Notes under the pieces: model-generated
Seen by the model: the letters and a program-made list of their open reading frames with translations, nothing else
The model's database searches: none
Told to the model about the DNA's origin: nothing
Shown here: piece after piece, positions 16,670 to 25,146 of the stretch
How the letters are laid out: every line of letters starts with the position of its first letter
Position numbering within the stretch: position 1 is the first letter of the stretch
DNA from: an uncultured Bradyrhizobium sp.
Lineage (GTDB): Bacteria; Pseudomonadota; Alphaproteobacteria; Rhizobiales; Xanthobacteraceae
Direction: 5' to 3'
Assembly (NCBI RefSeq): GCF_936943645.1
Contig: NZ_CAKZJO010000088.1
Location: 1-64,000 of the forward strand
DNA: 64,000 nt
Program-made: the position numbers and the translations under genes

Positions 16670-17788
16670 TCACACCCGCATCGGCATCAGCACGTACAGC
16701 GCGCTCTTGTCGTCGCGGTCCTGCACCAGGGTCGGCGAGCCCGGGTCGGCGAGCTTGAGCGTTGCGACGTCGCCTTCGATCTGGGCGGCGATGTCGAGGA
16801 GGTAGCGGGAGTTGAAGCCGATATCGAGGGCGTCGGAGGCGTATTCGACCTCCAGCTCTTCGGTCGCGCTGCCGGAATCCGGATTGGTCACCGACAGCAC
16901 CAGCTTGCCCGGCGACAGCGACAGCTTGACCGCACGGCCGCGTTCGCTGGAGATGGTGGAGACGCGGTCGACCGCGTTCTCGAAGTCCTTCTTGTCGACG
17001 ACGAGCTCCTTGTCGTTGCCTTGCGGAATGACGCGGCCGTAATCGGGGAAGGTGCCGTCGATCAGTTTCGAGGTCAGCACGACGTTGCCGATGGTGAAGC
17101 GGATCTTGGCCTGCGACAGCTCGATCGTCATCTCGGCGTCGGTGTCCTCGATCAGGCGCTGCACCTCGCCGACGGTCTTGCGCGGCACGATCACGCCGGG
17201 CATGCCCTCGGCGCCCTTGGGCTGCACCAGGTCAAGCTGGGCGAGGCGGTGGCCGTCGGTGGCGACGCCGCGCAGGGTTGCGGCCTTGGCCGAGCCGGCC
17301 GCGTGCAGATAGATGCCGTTGAGATAATAGCGCGTCTCTTCGGTCGAGATCGCGAACTGGGTGCGGTCGATCAGTCGCTTGACGTCCTTGGCGGCGAGCG
17401 AGAAGGAATGCGACATGTCGCCGGCGGCCAGGTCCGGGAAATCATTCTCGGGGAGTGTCTGCAGCGTGAAGCGCGAGCGGCCGGCGCGGATCGCCAGCAC
17501 GGCGCGATCGCCGTCGGCCTCCAGCACGATCTGCGAACCATCCGGCAGCTTGCGCACGATGTCGTAGAACATGTGTGCCGGCACGGTCGTGGAACCCGCG
17601 GTCGCGGTTTCCGCCGGAAGCGTCTCCGTCACCTCGAGGTCGAGGTCGGTCGCCTTCAGCGACAATTTGGCGTTCTCGGCGCGGACCAGCACGTTGCCGA
17701 GGATCGGAATCGTGTTGCGGCGTTCGACCACGCGGTGGACATGGCCCAGTGACTTCAGGAGTTGCGCGCGTTCGACCGTAACCTTCAT
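16670..17788 (-). CDS. dnaN: DNA polymerase III subunit beta (sliding clamp)
   Basis: DnaN forms the dimeric ring that tethers polymerase III to DNA. The 372-residue protein begins MKVTVERAQLLKSLGHVHRV and has three clamp repeats, with IPILGNVLVRAEN, the MPGVIVPRKTVGEVQRL region at about 190-205 and GTFPDYGRVIPQGNDKEL near 245. The typical end is SALYVLMPMRV. It lies 423 bases downstream of dnaA, a gap partly filled with repeat sequence. Confidence 0.98.
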   Translation of the reverse strand: MKVTVERAQLLKSLGHVHRVVERRNTIPILGNVLVRAENAKLSLKATDLDLEVTETLPAETATAGSTTVPAHMFYDIVRKLPDGSQIVLEADGDRAVLAIRAGRSRFTLQTLPENDFPDLAAGDMSHSFSLAAKDVKRLIDRTQFAISTEETRYYLNGIYLHAAGSAKAATLRGVATDGHRLAQLDLVQPKGAEGMPGVIVPRKTVGEVQRLIEDTDAEMTIELSQAKIRFTIGNVVLTSKLIDGTFPDYGRVIPQGNDKELVVDKKDFENAVDRVSTISSERGRAVKLSLSPGKLVLSVTNPDSGSATEELEVEYASDALDIGFNSRYLLDIAAQIEGDVATLKLADPGSPTLVQDRDDKSALYVLMPMRV

Positions 17789-18211
17789 TGCACTACTCGC
17801 CCGATCCCCAAGAGAACTTCACGGAAAACATCATGTCGTAGAAGCCTGGCGGTCGAAAGGCCCGCCGCGGCACCGATGACCCCGCAAGGCCAGGGTCATC
17901 CAACCGATATGACCAAAGCCGTCAGGGTCGCGCAAGGTGGCGCGGAAAGCCATCCAGTTCAAGGGATTGGGGGCCAGTTCCCCACGATTTACAGCTCAAA
18001 ACGAAGCCGTCGCCCCGGCACAGCTCCACTCCCTCGGCCCGCTTGCGGGGGGCGGGACGAGCTACGCTCGCTCTGAGAGGGTTGGGGTGAGGAGAGTTTC
18101 CGCGGGGGAGGTGAGAGTTGGACTCGCGGAGAGTCCCCCCTCACCCGAATTCGATCTGCGATCGAATTCGACCTCTCCCCGCAAGCGGGGAGAGGTGACA
18201 GAAATAGGCGT
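17789..18211. other. dnaA-dnaN intergenic region, 423 bases
   Basis: No gene is seen here. The part next to dnaN (17789-18030) probably holds the dnaN promoter and leader on the minus strand, but I could not pick a convincing -35/-10 pair. The part next to dnaA is repeat sequence (18031-18197). Confidence 0.5.
18031..18197. repeat. Intergenic palindromic repeat (CTCTCCCCGCAAGCGGGGAGAG type)
   Basis: The element starts with CGGCCCGCTTGCGGGG and ends with CTCTCCCCGCAAGCGGGGAG, inverted copies of each other, with inner inverted pairs such as GAATTCGATCTGCGATCGAATTC. It ends 15 bases before the dnaA stop codon and may serve as its transcription end. Confidence 0.8.
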
Positions 18212-19621
18212 TTATTCCTGAAGCTGGCGCTTCAGCGACTCCACTTCCTCCGACAATGCGGTGTCCTTGGAGACCAGGGCCTCGATCTTGCGCACGGCAT
18301 GCAGCACCGTGGTGTGGTCGCGCCCGCCGAAGCGGCGGCCGATCTCGGGCAGCGAGCGCAGGGTCAGCGTCTTGGCGAGATACATCGCGACCTGGCGCGG
18401 GCGCACCACATTGGCGGTGCGGCGCGACGACAAGAGGTCGGAGCGGCTGACGTTATATTGCCGCGCCACCACGCGCTGGATGTCCTCGATCTTGATCCGC
18501 TTCGGCTCCGAGGGGCGGACCAGATCGCGCACCTCGCGCTCGGCCATCTCCAGCGTCACCGGCTGGTTGTTCAGCTTCGAGTGAGCGAGAAGCCGGTTGA
18601 TCGCGCCTTCGAGGTCGCGGCCGTTATGGGTGATGGTGCGCGCGAGATAATGCAGCACTTCCTCGGGTACGTCGAAAGTCGCATGATGGGTGCGGGCGGC
18701 TGCGACGCGCGATTTGAGAATGCCGTGCCGCAGCTCTTCTCCGAGCGAGCCCATCTCGACCACGAGGCCGCCGGCAAGCCGCGAGCGGACGCGGTCATCG
18801 AGGCTTTCGAGGTCGGACGGCGGACGGTCGGCCGCGATCACGACCTGGCGGCCGGCGTCGATCAGCGCGTTCAGCGTGTGACAGAACTCGGCCTGGGTCG
18901 ACTTGCCCTGCAGGAACTGCAGATCGTCGATGACGAGCACGTCGATGCCGCGCAGCGCTTCCTTGAACGCGAGCGCCGTCTGCGTCTTCAGCGCGGCGAC
19001 GAAGCCGTACATGAATTTTTCTGCCGTGAGATACAGCACCTTGCGCTCGTTGCCGGAATTGCCGGCCCAGGTCACGGCCTGGAGCAGGTGCGTCTTGCCG
19101 AGGCCGACGCCGGCATGGATGTAGAGCGGGTTGAACATCACGGGGTCGCCACGGCGACCTTCCGCGACCTGACGCGCAGCCGCATGGGCCAGCGTGTTGG
19201 AGCGGCCGACGACGAAGCTGGCGAAGGTCAGGCGCGGATCGAGCGGCGAGCCGCCGAGCGCGTCGTGATTGGCCGAGACCGGCGCGGTCGCGGTCGAGCG
19301 CAGCTCGGGCGCGGGCGCACGGCGCGTCTCGACCGGCGCAGGGGCTTCCTTCGGCTGCACCACGGGGCGCACCGCAGAGCGAACGGTGAGATCGATACGA
19401 TGCACTTCCGGCATCTCGGCCTGCCAGCACGACAGCACGCGCTCGGCGTAATGGGCCTGGATCCAGCTCTTCAGAAAGCGCGTGGGCACCGAGAGACGCA
19501 CGCTCTCGTCCTGCACGCCTTCGAGATCCATGCGTGCAAACCAGCTCGTGTAGACGTCTTCGCCAACGTTCGAGCGCAGCCGGCTCTTCACGCGTGACCA
19601 GCGATCCTGTTCCATTGTCAT
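18212..19621 (-). CDS. dnaA: Chromosomal replication initiator protein DnaA
   Basis: DnaA is the AAA+ initiator that binds DnaA boxes and melts the origin. The 469-residue protein has the N-terminal DnaB-interaction domain (WSRVKSRLRSNVGEDVYTSW), a Pro/Ala-rich linker at about 90-120, Walker A GVGLGKTHLLQAV near 180, Walker B VLVIDDLQFLQGK and the box-recognition signature GGRDHTTVLHAVRKIE near the C-terminus. An in-frame ATG two codons further in (MEQDRW) could be the true start. The long upstream region holds candidate DnaA boxes. Confidence 0.98.
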   Translation of the reverse strand: MTMEQDRWSRVKSRLRSNVGEDVYTSWFARMDLEGVQDESVRLSVPTRFLKSWIQAHYAERVLSCWQAEMPEVHRIDLTVRSAVRPVVQPKEAPAPVETRRAPAPELRSTATAPVSANHDALGGSPLDPRLTFASFVVGRSNTLAHAAARQVAEGRRGDPVMFNPLYIHAGVGLGKTHLLQAVTWAGNSGNERKVLYLTAEKFMYGFVAALKTQTALAFKEALRGIDVLVIDDLQFLQGKSTQAEFCHTLNALIDAGRQVVIAADRPPSDLESLDDRVRSRLAGGLVVEMGSLGEELRHGILKSRVAAARTHHATFDVPEEVLHYLARTITHNGRDLEGAINRLLAHSKLNNQPVTLEMAEREVRDLVRPSEPKRIKIEDIQRVVARQYNVSRSDLLSSRRTANVVRPRQVAMYLAKTLTLRSLPEIGRRFGGRDHTTVLHAVRKIEALVSKDTALSEEVESLKRQLQE

Positions 19622-20122
19622 CGTCAGAAAACTTCTCTTGAGAGATAAGGTTGCGTGGTGAGCGCCATGCAGGGCTTCCTGTCATGGCGCGACCTCAAGC
19701 GAGTCCATCATCAGGCATGGCTCGACCGTTCGGCGGAATGCGCCGCGGGTCAGATCAGCGATGTCGGAGATGGAGAGTTCGCGAGGTCAGCGCGTACTCG
19801 ACGCGCCCTCGCACGTCGGAGGCTGAACGCAGGACGGATCGGAGACGGCATCGTTGAACGATGGAACTTGTGTCAATACCGCGTTGAATCCGTAGGACAT
19901 GATACCTCCCCGTCCCGCCGTGATCGCTCACGGCAAGGTCCTGCGTGTGAAAGACAACCGCCCCTGAAACGCTTCAGTCGCAGATGTCCCGCCCGTCTGT
20001 ACTAGTCGTCCGCTCGGCTTCGCCGCCTTGCGTGCCGGGGCAGCTTCGCGATGTCTCTCATGCGCGCCAGGCGCGAGGCGGGAAGATCCCGCTTGGAGAC
20101 ATTCAGACAAAGAACTACCGTT

Positions 20123-20138
20123 CCCATATTGCTATGGG
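20123..20138. other. Small hairpin CCCATA-TTGC-TATGGG
   Basis: A perfect six-base inverted repeat with a four-base loop is followed on the plus strand by TTTT. It could be a weak terminator or a protein-binding site in the dnaA leader region. No plus-strand gene that it could terminate is visible. Confidence 0.35.
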
Positions 20139-20292
20139 TTTTGGATCCGACATCGCTTTTTGAAGCGTCGCCTACGTGCACACCGCCGCCGATTTGCACG
20201 CTCGCCCCGTTTCCTAAACCGCGCTGGTCTGAAGATCGTGGGCGCCGCTGACGACTTAAGGAATACACTAAGCGGAAAGACTCGCAACGAAT

Positions 20293-20510
20293 TGATTCAC
20301 ACTTGAGCCACCAAAAAAACTTGACCTCGGTTAATGCCGCGCGCGACTTGTGCACAGGCTTCGGAGCAAGTTTTTGGATTCGTGCACAGAATCGAAAATG
20401 CCGCGCCTCATGTGACAATTCTCCGCCACCGCCAATTTTTTTTACAAATTTGTCACGCACTCGACGCGTGGGGCGATTTTTCCAAATGCTTGCGGGCACT
20501 ATGTCGATAA
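20293..20510. promoter_or_regulatory. Cluster of DnaA-box-like sites
   Basis: Candidates are TGATTCACA (20293-20301, one mismatch to TGATCCACA), TTGTGCACA (20348-20356, fits TTNTNCACA), TCGTGCACA (20380-20388, weaker) and TTATCGACA on the minus strand (20502-20510, one mismatch to TTATCCACA). An A/T-rich run, CAATTTTTTTTACAAATTTG, lies between them near 20432-20451 and could serve as an unwinding element. Confidence 0.45.
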
Positions 20511-20778
20511 GTGATTAGCGAGACATCGTTTTTTGAGTCTCGTTTCACAGGGTAACTCCATCGCGAGATGTGTTCCGGTGAATCTACGGTGTGCAGAACT
20601 CTTGCGCGCGCGAATTCAACTTAAGCCCGCCGCACAAGGGTTTTCGCAACGCAGAAAGTTTCCGCTGTTGCACGACATCGGCAGGTAGAACTACGGAACG
20701 AAGAATAGCGCAGGCGGTGCGAACCTTCCAATCGAAGATTGATCGCGACGTGACCGCTTGCGTGAATATGACCGCAAC

Positions 20779-20804
20779 AAAAAAGCCCGGCGCGATGCCG
20801 GGCT
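20779..20804 (-). terminator. Rho-independent terminator of rpsT
   Basis: Read on the minus strand, AGCCCGGC and GCCGGGCT pair around a five-base loop and are followed by a run of six T. It lies about 75 bases past the rpsT stop codon. Confidence 0.9.
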
Positions 20805-20878
20805 GTTTGACGTGTGCGATGTTCGATCGATCGGCCGACCGACTGGTCCGCGATTGCTCGAGCCAGTTACTTGGGTCG

Positions 20879-21145
20879 TTACTTGGCGAGCTTGGAGATC
20901 TGTGCGGTGAGGCGCGAGACTTTGCGGCTGGCGTTGTTCTTGTGAATGATGTTGCGCTGGGCGGCACGCATCAGGGCGGGCTCGGCATTCGCCAGCGCCT
21001 TCACGGCAGCGGCGCGATCGCCGGTCGCGATGGCTTCCTCGACGGTGCGCACGGCGCCGCGCATCTGGGTGCGGCGCGACTTGTTGACGGCGGTGCGGCG
21101 GGCGATCTTGCGCGTCGCTTTCTTGGCGGAAGTGGTATTGGCCAT
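20879..21145 (-). CDS. rpsT: 30S ribosomal protein S20
   Basis: S20 binds 16S rRNA early in small-subunit assembly. The 88-residue product starts MANTTSAKKATRKIARRTAV, the typical Lys/Arg-rich first helix, and ends SRKVSRLTAQISKLAK. The start at 21145 follows an AAAGGA ribosome-binding site at a good distance; the longer frame to 21262 is not S20-like. It has its own terminator and lies upstream of dnaA on the same strand, a neighbour pair common in this bacterial group. Confidence 0.97.
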   Translation of the reverse strand: MANTTSAKKATRKIARRTAVNKSRRTQMRGAVRTVEEAIATGDRAAAVKALANAEPALMRAAQRNIIHKNNASRKVSRLTAQISKLAK

Positions 21146-21506
21146 GGTCTCAATATCCTTTGCGGGGTCCGGTCGCGTCTTGGTCGGGTAGCGCCGGCTT
21201 GCTTGACCGCGGAATCGACGCTCGGATTTAGGGTGTTCGGTTGCTGGCCGTCCCCGGAACATGAGGCTTCAAAAAGCCTGCAACTGCTCAAAGAACAGCG
21301 GCGGCAGGATTGCGCCCGCCGCCAGTTGGCGCCCTTATAGAGAGGGTCTTCGGCACCGTCAACGCTTTCCGGGCTGGAAAAGCGGGCCTTGGAGGCTCCA
21401 GGGGGCGCCGTAACGCCCTGAAGAGGTTGAATTTCTGCCGTCGGCCGGCTATTGGCTGGCGGCGTTTGTTTGGGTCCTCCGATCGGACGACCATATAAGG
21501 TGAGGC
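21146..21506. other. Divergent intergenic region, 361 bases
   Basis: This gap lies between rpsT (minus) and the 105-residue membrane protein gene (plus) and must hold both promoters. No repeat or RNA gene is recognised. The part near rpsT contains its ribosome-binding site. Confidence 0.4.
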
Positions 21507-21824
21507 ATGATCCGCGGCTTTTTCCGACTGATTGGGCTGCTGCTGCTCGCCGGCGGGTTCATCTTCATGGTCTATGACGGTGCCCGCTGGGTGGCCGACC
21601 AGACCCTGCGGTTCACCCGGTTCGGCCAGTTCTGGAACGACGTCAACCAGGCCAGCCAGTCCGCCTTCCGCACCTGGGTCGAGGCCAAGGCGCCCTGGCT
21701 CTGGACCTCGGTGATCCGCCTGTTGCTGGATCAGCCGGTCTTTGCCGTCCTCGGCATTCTCGGCATTGTGCTGATGCTCCTGTTCCGCCCGCGGAAACCG
21801 CTGATCGGCTATTCCCGGGATTGA
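21507..21824 (+). CDS. Hypothetical membrane protein, 105 aa
   Basis: I do not recognise a family with certainty. The protein starts MIRGFFRLIGLLLLAGGFIF, giving a first membrane span at about 5-25. It has a middle amphipathic region rich in Trp and a second span near 78-95 (PVFAVLGILGIVLMLLFRP), then a short basic tail. The stop codon lies inside the first copy of a 24-base tandem repeat, so the last residues (SRD) come from repeat sequence. Confidence 0.75.
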   Translation: MIRGFFRLIGLLLLAGGFIFMVYDGARWVADQTLRFTRFGQFWNDVNQASQSAFRTWVEAKAPWLWTSVIRLLLDQPVFAVLGILGIVLMLLFRPRKPLIGYSRD

Positions 21825-21873
21825 GCTTTCAATTCCCGCCGGGATTGAGCTTTCAATTCCCGTCGGGATTGAG
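21816..21873 (+). repeat. 24-base tandem repeat, about 2.4 copies
   Basis: Copies occupy 21816-21839, 21840-21863 and the partial 21864-21873. The two full copies differ only in the last base. Each unit begins CGGGATTGAG and holds the internal inverted pair GGGATTGA/TCAATTCCC. The repeat starts inside the preceding gene and runs into the spacer. Confidence 0.9.
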
Positions 21874-21997
21874 CCTTGCAAGGCGTGACGTAACAACGCT
21901 GCTCCCGCCCGCGTAAACACCTATATTCCCACCTCATCGCGAGCACGGCGCCCGAGCATCTGGCTCGCGCGACGGACAGCTCGTTTCGGAGACCATC

Positions 21998-22654
21998 ATG
22001 CTGTTCATGCGCAAGACCACCGCATTGCCGAGCGCAGCTGAGGCGCTGCCCGGCCGCGCGCAAGCCATTCCGACCGCCACCAGCCATTTCGTCAACGGCC
22101 GCAAGCTCAAGCCGCCTTATCTCGCCGGCCTCGAGCAGGCCGTGTTCGGGCTCGGCTGCTTCTGGGGCGCCGAGCGCAAATTCTGGCAGCTTGGCGATGG
22201 CATCTACACCACCGCTGTCGGCTATGCCGGTGGCCACACGCCGAACCCGACCTATGAAGAGACCTGCTCGGGCCGCACCGGCCACACCGAAGTGGTGCTG
22301 GTGGTGTTCGATCCGAGCGAGATCTCCTATGCGACGCTGTTGAAGACGTTCTGGGAGAGCCACAACCCGACGCAGGGCATGCGTCAGGGCAATGATATCG
22401 GCACGCAGTACCGAAGTGCGATCTACACGCATTCCGATGCGCAGAAGAAAGCGGCCGACGAGTCGAAGGCGCTCTATCAGAAGGCGCTCGCAGCCAAGGG
22501 CCACGGTGCCATCACCACCGAGATCGCGCCGGCAGGCGAGTTCTACTTCGCCGAGGACTATCACCAGCAATATCTGGCGAAGAACCCCGCCGGCTATTGC
22601 GGGCTCGGCGGCACCGGCGTGTCCTGCCCGATCGGCGTCGGTGTGAGCGCGTAA
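21998..22654 (+). CDS. msrA: Peptide-methionine (S)-S-oxide reductase MsrA
   Basis: MsrA reduces methionine-S-sulfoxide in proteins using thioredoxin. The 218-residue protein contains the catalytic GCFWGAE motif (Cys near residue 54), then YAGGHTPNPTYEETCSGRTGH and the YHQQYLAKNP region. The C-terminal CGLGGTGVSCP supplies resolving cysteines. The N-terminal extension of about 45 residues resembles that of long alphaproteobacterial and plant-type MsrA. It has no MsrB partner nearby. Confidence 0.95.
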   Translation: MLFMRKTTALPSAAEALPGRAQAIPTATSHFVNGRKLKPPYLAGLEQAVFGLGCFWGAERKFWQLGDGIYTTAVGYAGGHTPNPTYEETCSGRTGHTEVVLVVFDPSEISYATLLKTFWESHNPTQGMRQGNDIGTQYRSAIYTHSDAQKKAADESKALYQKALAAKGHGAITTEIAPAGEFYFAEDYHQQYLAKNPAGYCGLGGTGVSCPIGVGVSA

Positions 22655-22680
22655 AAGTAAGTTGTCGAAGCGGGCGGCCC

Positions 22681-22841
22681 TTCCCCTCCCCTGGAGGGGG
22701 AGGGTCGATCGCGCGTAGCGCGAGCGGGGTGGGGTGACGGTCTCTCCGCGTCCAGCAGTGCTCGTCTGGAGAGATCACCCCACCCCGCTACGCATTGCGC
22801 TTCGCTTCATGCGTAGCGACCCTCCCCCTCCAGGGCAGGGT
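22681..22841. repeat. Intergenic palindromic repeat (CCCTCCCCCTCCAGG type)
   Basis: The element begins TTCCCCTCCCCTGGAGGGGG and ends with the inverted form near 22841. Inner inverted pairs include GGGGTGGGGTGA...TCACCCCACCCC around GGTCTCTCC/GGAGAGATC. It is the same family as 26314-26495 and fills the msrA downstream gap. Confidence 0.85.
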
Positions 22842-22917
22842 GGTTGCTCCCCGCAAACGCTTTATTAACCATAATCGGTGCATCACTGGAGCCATCTCGT
22901 TTCGAGGGATAGGTCCG

Positions 22918-23667
22918 GTGCCAGTTGCACGCGCGTTTCGATCGTCGATCTCGGCAGTGGCCTTGGCAGCGTCCGCCGCGCTGAGCCTTGGCGGCTGCAT
23001 GCAGACCGCCGGCCCCGTCGCGGTGATGCCGCCCCGCGCCGATCTCGACTCCATGGCCTACGGCCAGCCCTACAGCGCCCCGCAGCCGGTCGTCGTTGCC
23101 AACAATGGCGGCGGCGCCATCGCCGCGCTCAGCAACTCCTTTGCCGCTTCGCCCGCACCCATGCCGGTCGGCTACGCCGCGCCGATGGCCGCGCCCGTGC
23201 GTTACGATGCCTCTTACCATCTCGATGCCGGCGACAAGCTGCGCGTCGTGGTCTACGGCCAGGAGGGGCTCACCAACAGCTACGCCATCGATGCCGGCGG
23301 CTCCATCACCATGCCGCTGATCGGCGCGGTGCCGGCCCGCGGCCGCACCACGGCGGGACTCGCCGGCGAGATCGCCGCGCGCCTGCGCAACGGCTACATC
23401 CGCGAGCCCTCGGTCGCGGTGGAGATCGAGTCCTACCGCCCGTTCTTCATCCTCGGCGAAGTCACCGCGCCCGGCCAATATCCCTACGTGCCGAACATGA
23501 CGGTCGAGAGCGCGGTCGCGATTGCCGGCGGCTTCTCGCCCCGCGCCAAGCGCGACGTCGTCACCGTCACGCACACCGAGAACGGCGGCTCGATGCGCGC
23601 CGTGGTGCCGCTCGGCACCCCCTTGAACCCCGGCGACACCGTGTTCGTCGGCGAGCGCTGGTTCTAG
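22918..23667 (+). CDS. Polysaccharide biosynthesis/export lipoprotein (Wza-like)
   Basis: The GTG start at 22918 follows GAGGGA and gives a 249-residue protein beginning with PVARAFRSSISAVALAAS and a lipobox LGGC. Residues from about 100 form the Poly_export domain (YHLDAGDKLRVVVYGQEGL, IGAVPARGRTTAGLAGEIAA) followed by one SLBB-like segment (FFILGEVTAPGQYPYVPNM). Such proteins build or gate the outer-membrane channel for exported polysaccharide. No other polysaccharide genes are adjacent. Confidence 0.88.
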   Translation: MPVARAFRSSISAVALAASAALSLGGCMQTAGPVAVMPPRADLDSMAYGQPYSAPQPVVVANNGGGAIAALSNSFAASPAPMPVGYAAPMAAPVRYDASYHLDAGDKLRVVVYGQEGLTNSYAIDAGGSITMPLIGAVPARGRTTAGLAGEIAARLRNGYIREPSVAVEIESYRPFFILGEVTAPGQYPYVPNMTVESAVAIAGGFSPRAKRDVVTVTHTENGGSMRAVVPLGTPLNPGDTVFVGERWF

Positions 23668-23668
23668 C

Positions 23669-24151
23669 TCACCGTCTGAAATCCAGCCGACCGTTCGGAA
23701 AGCATCCGTCGATCCTGTCCGCGCCGACCACGCGCCCGACCCATGGCCGCGTGATCGCCGGCGTGGTCAGGTTGATGTATTTTCCGACCAGGCGGTCCGC
23801 GCCTTCGCGCGTGGCGTCGATCAACCCGTGGCGGTGGCCATTGTCCCAGTCGAAGCGCAGATAGACGCGGTCCCCTGCGATGCGGATATCCGCGCGCCCC
23901 TGCTTCCATTTGTCCGGCGTATCGCCGGCAATGGTCGGATCGGCGCCGCCGTTCCAGCGGCTGGCCCAGATGCCTTCAAGCGGATCTGACGGCGCTGCGA
24001 TCACGGCCCACGCCGCCGCGTTTCCGTCCGCGACGTCGCCCGGCAGCGTGGCCGTCGCGGCATAATCCATCACCTCGGAATCATCGGGTGCGGGCACGTC
24101 GATGGTTCCGAACGGATTGCGGATGACGAGGTGCGTGATGGCTTGCTGCAT
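23669..24151 (-). CDS. Hypothetical protein, 160 aa
   Basis: I do not recognise a family. From the start MQQAITHLVIRNPFGTIDVP the protein is soluble and Asp/Trp-rich, with GIWASRWNGGADP near residue 60 and YLRFDWDNGHRHGLIDA near 100, suggesting a beta-rich fold. The start at 24151 is preferred to the in-frame ATG at 24217 because a GGGAGAC site precedes it. It converges with the export lipoprotein gene, one base apart. Confidence 0.7.
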   Translation of the reverse strand: MQQAITHLVIRNPFGTIDVPAPDDSEVMDYAATATLPGDVADGNAAAWAVIAAPSDPLEGIWASRWNGGADPTIAGDTPDKWKQGRADIRIAGDRVYLRFDWDNGHRHGLIDATREGADRLVGKYINLTTPAITRPWVGRVVGADRIDGCFPNGRLDFRR

Positions 24152-24263
24152 GGCGGTCTCCCGGCGCGAGTTGGCTTGGTCAGCCTGCTCTATCGCCGGG
24201 CGCCGCAATGCAGCCACCCGATTCCTGCTTCGAGGGGAGTGACGGAGGAGAGGGCAGTACGTC

Positions 24264-24935
24264 CTATTTCAAATGCGTCGCGAAGAACGCCATGCTGCGC
24301 GGCCAGGCGATGTCGGCGCTGGTCTTGTCGTAGCTGGCGCGTTCGTCGCAATGGAAGCCGTGCTGTGCGCCGGGATAGATGAAGACCTCCACATCCGGCC
24401 GCTTCGACTTGATGGTTTCGACGTCGGTCAGGGGAATGCCCGCGTCCTTCTCGCCGAAATGCAACTGCGTCGGCACCTTCGGCGTCTCGTCGGCAAAGCG
24501 CACGACGGCGCCGCCGTAATAGCCGATCGCGGCCTTCAGGCCGCTTAGTCGCGTTGCCGCGACGAAAGCGATGCTCCCGCCAAGGCAAAAGCCGATAATG
24601 CCCACGGGCCCTACGCTTTTCACGGCATCGATCGCCGCCTGCGTGTCGCGCAGCATCGCGGCCCAATCGGGATTGGCGACGAACTTGCGCGCCTCCGTGA
24701 TCTCGTCGGGCGAATAGCCGGACTGGAAATTCGGCGCGGTGCGGTCGAAGATCGACGGCGCGATCGCGACATAGCCTTCCCCGGCGAGGCGGTCGCAGAC
24801 CGAGCGGATGTGGTGATTGACGCCAAAGATCTCCTGGATCACCACGACCGCGCCCTTCGGCTGGCCTGAGGGATCGGCGCGATAGGCGCCAAGCTGGAAA
24901 TTGTCGGACGCCGTCAGTCTGATGTTTTGTCCCAC
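24264..24935 (-). CDS. Dienelactone hydrolase family protein
   Basis: This 223-residue alpha/beta hydrolase starts at a GTG (VGQNIRLTASDNFQLGAYRA) preceded by AAGGA. The nucleophile Cys is in GFCLGGSIAF (G-x-C-x-G-G, as in dienelactone hydrolases). Asp is in HFGEKDAGIPL and His in YPGAQHGFHCD, which completes the Cys-Asp-His triad. Dienelactone hydrolase opens lactones in chlorocatechol breakdown; the actual substrate here is unknown. The in-frame extension to 25202 runs through repeat sequence and was dropped. Confidence 0.92.
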   Translation of the reverse strand: MGQNIRLTASDNFQLGAYRADPSGQPKGAVVVIQEIFGVNHHIRSVCDRLAGEGYVAIAPSIFDRTAPNFQSGYSPDEITEARKFVANPDWAAMLRDTQAAIDAVKSVGPVGIIGFCLGGSIAFVAATRLSGLKAAIGYYGGAVVRFADETPKVPTQLHFGEKDAGIPLTDVETIKSKRPDVEVFIYPGAQHGFHCDERASYDKTSADIAWPRSMAFFATHLK

Positions 24936-24991
24936 GCGGGTTGTCCTTCTTGGTTGGTCGTTGATCGAGAACTTCGGCCCCTCCGCAAACT

Positions 24992-25113
24992 CGTCATGGC
25001 CGGGCATAGCCGTCCGAAGGACGGCGTCGCTTTGCTCGCCTATGTTTCGGGCATCCACGTTCTTGCTACCGCTCGAAAGATCGTGGATGGCCGGGACAAG
25101 CCCGGCCATGACG
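24992..25113. repeat. Intergenic palindromic repeat (CGTCATGGCCGGG type)
   Basis: The element begins CGTCATGGCCGGGCA and ends GCCCGGCCATGACG, with an inner pair CATCCACG/CGTGGATG. It fills the gap between the hydrolase gene and the small exported protein gene. Confidence 0.85.
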
Positions 25114-25146
25114 ATGTGGCAATTATCTGGGCCACGAAGAGCCTCC

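Larger units (their letters stand above)
19622..20878. other. dnaA-rpsT intergenic region, 1257 bases; candidate replication origin or dnaA control region
   Basis: No convincing gene lies here; open frames such as 20002-20499 lack coding character. The stretch 20280-20560 is clearly richer in A/T than its surroundings and holds several DnaA-box-like sequences. Those are the usual marks of an origin or of dnaA autoregulation. The dnaA promoter must lie in this gap on the minus strand. Whether the chromosome really starts replication here cannot be decided without skew or marker-frequency data. Confidence 0.45.

Noticed and set aside
20002..20499. Minus-strand frame of 165 codons in the dnaA-rpsT gap
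   Set aside because: It has no family resemblance and low coding character, and it covers the A/T-rich stretch with DnaA-box-like sites.
20591..21340. Plus-strand frame of 249 codons
   Set aside because: It is mostly antisense to rpsT and its terminator.
22681..22841. Regularly spaced GC-rich repeats that might suggest a CRISPR array
   Set aside because: There are only inverted ends around a centre, not several direct repeats with unique spacers, and no cas gene is in the window.
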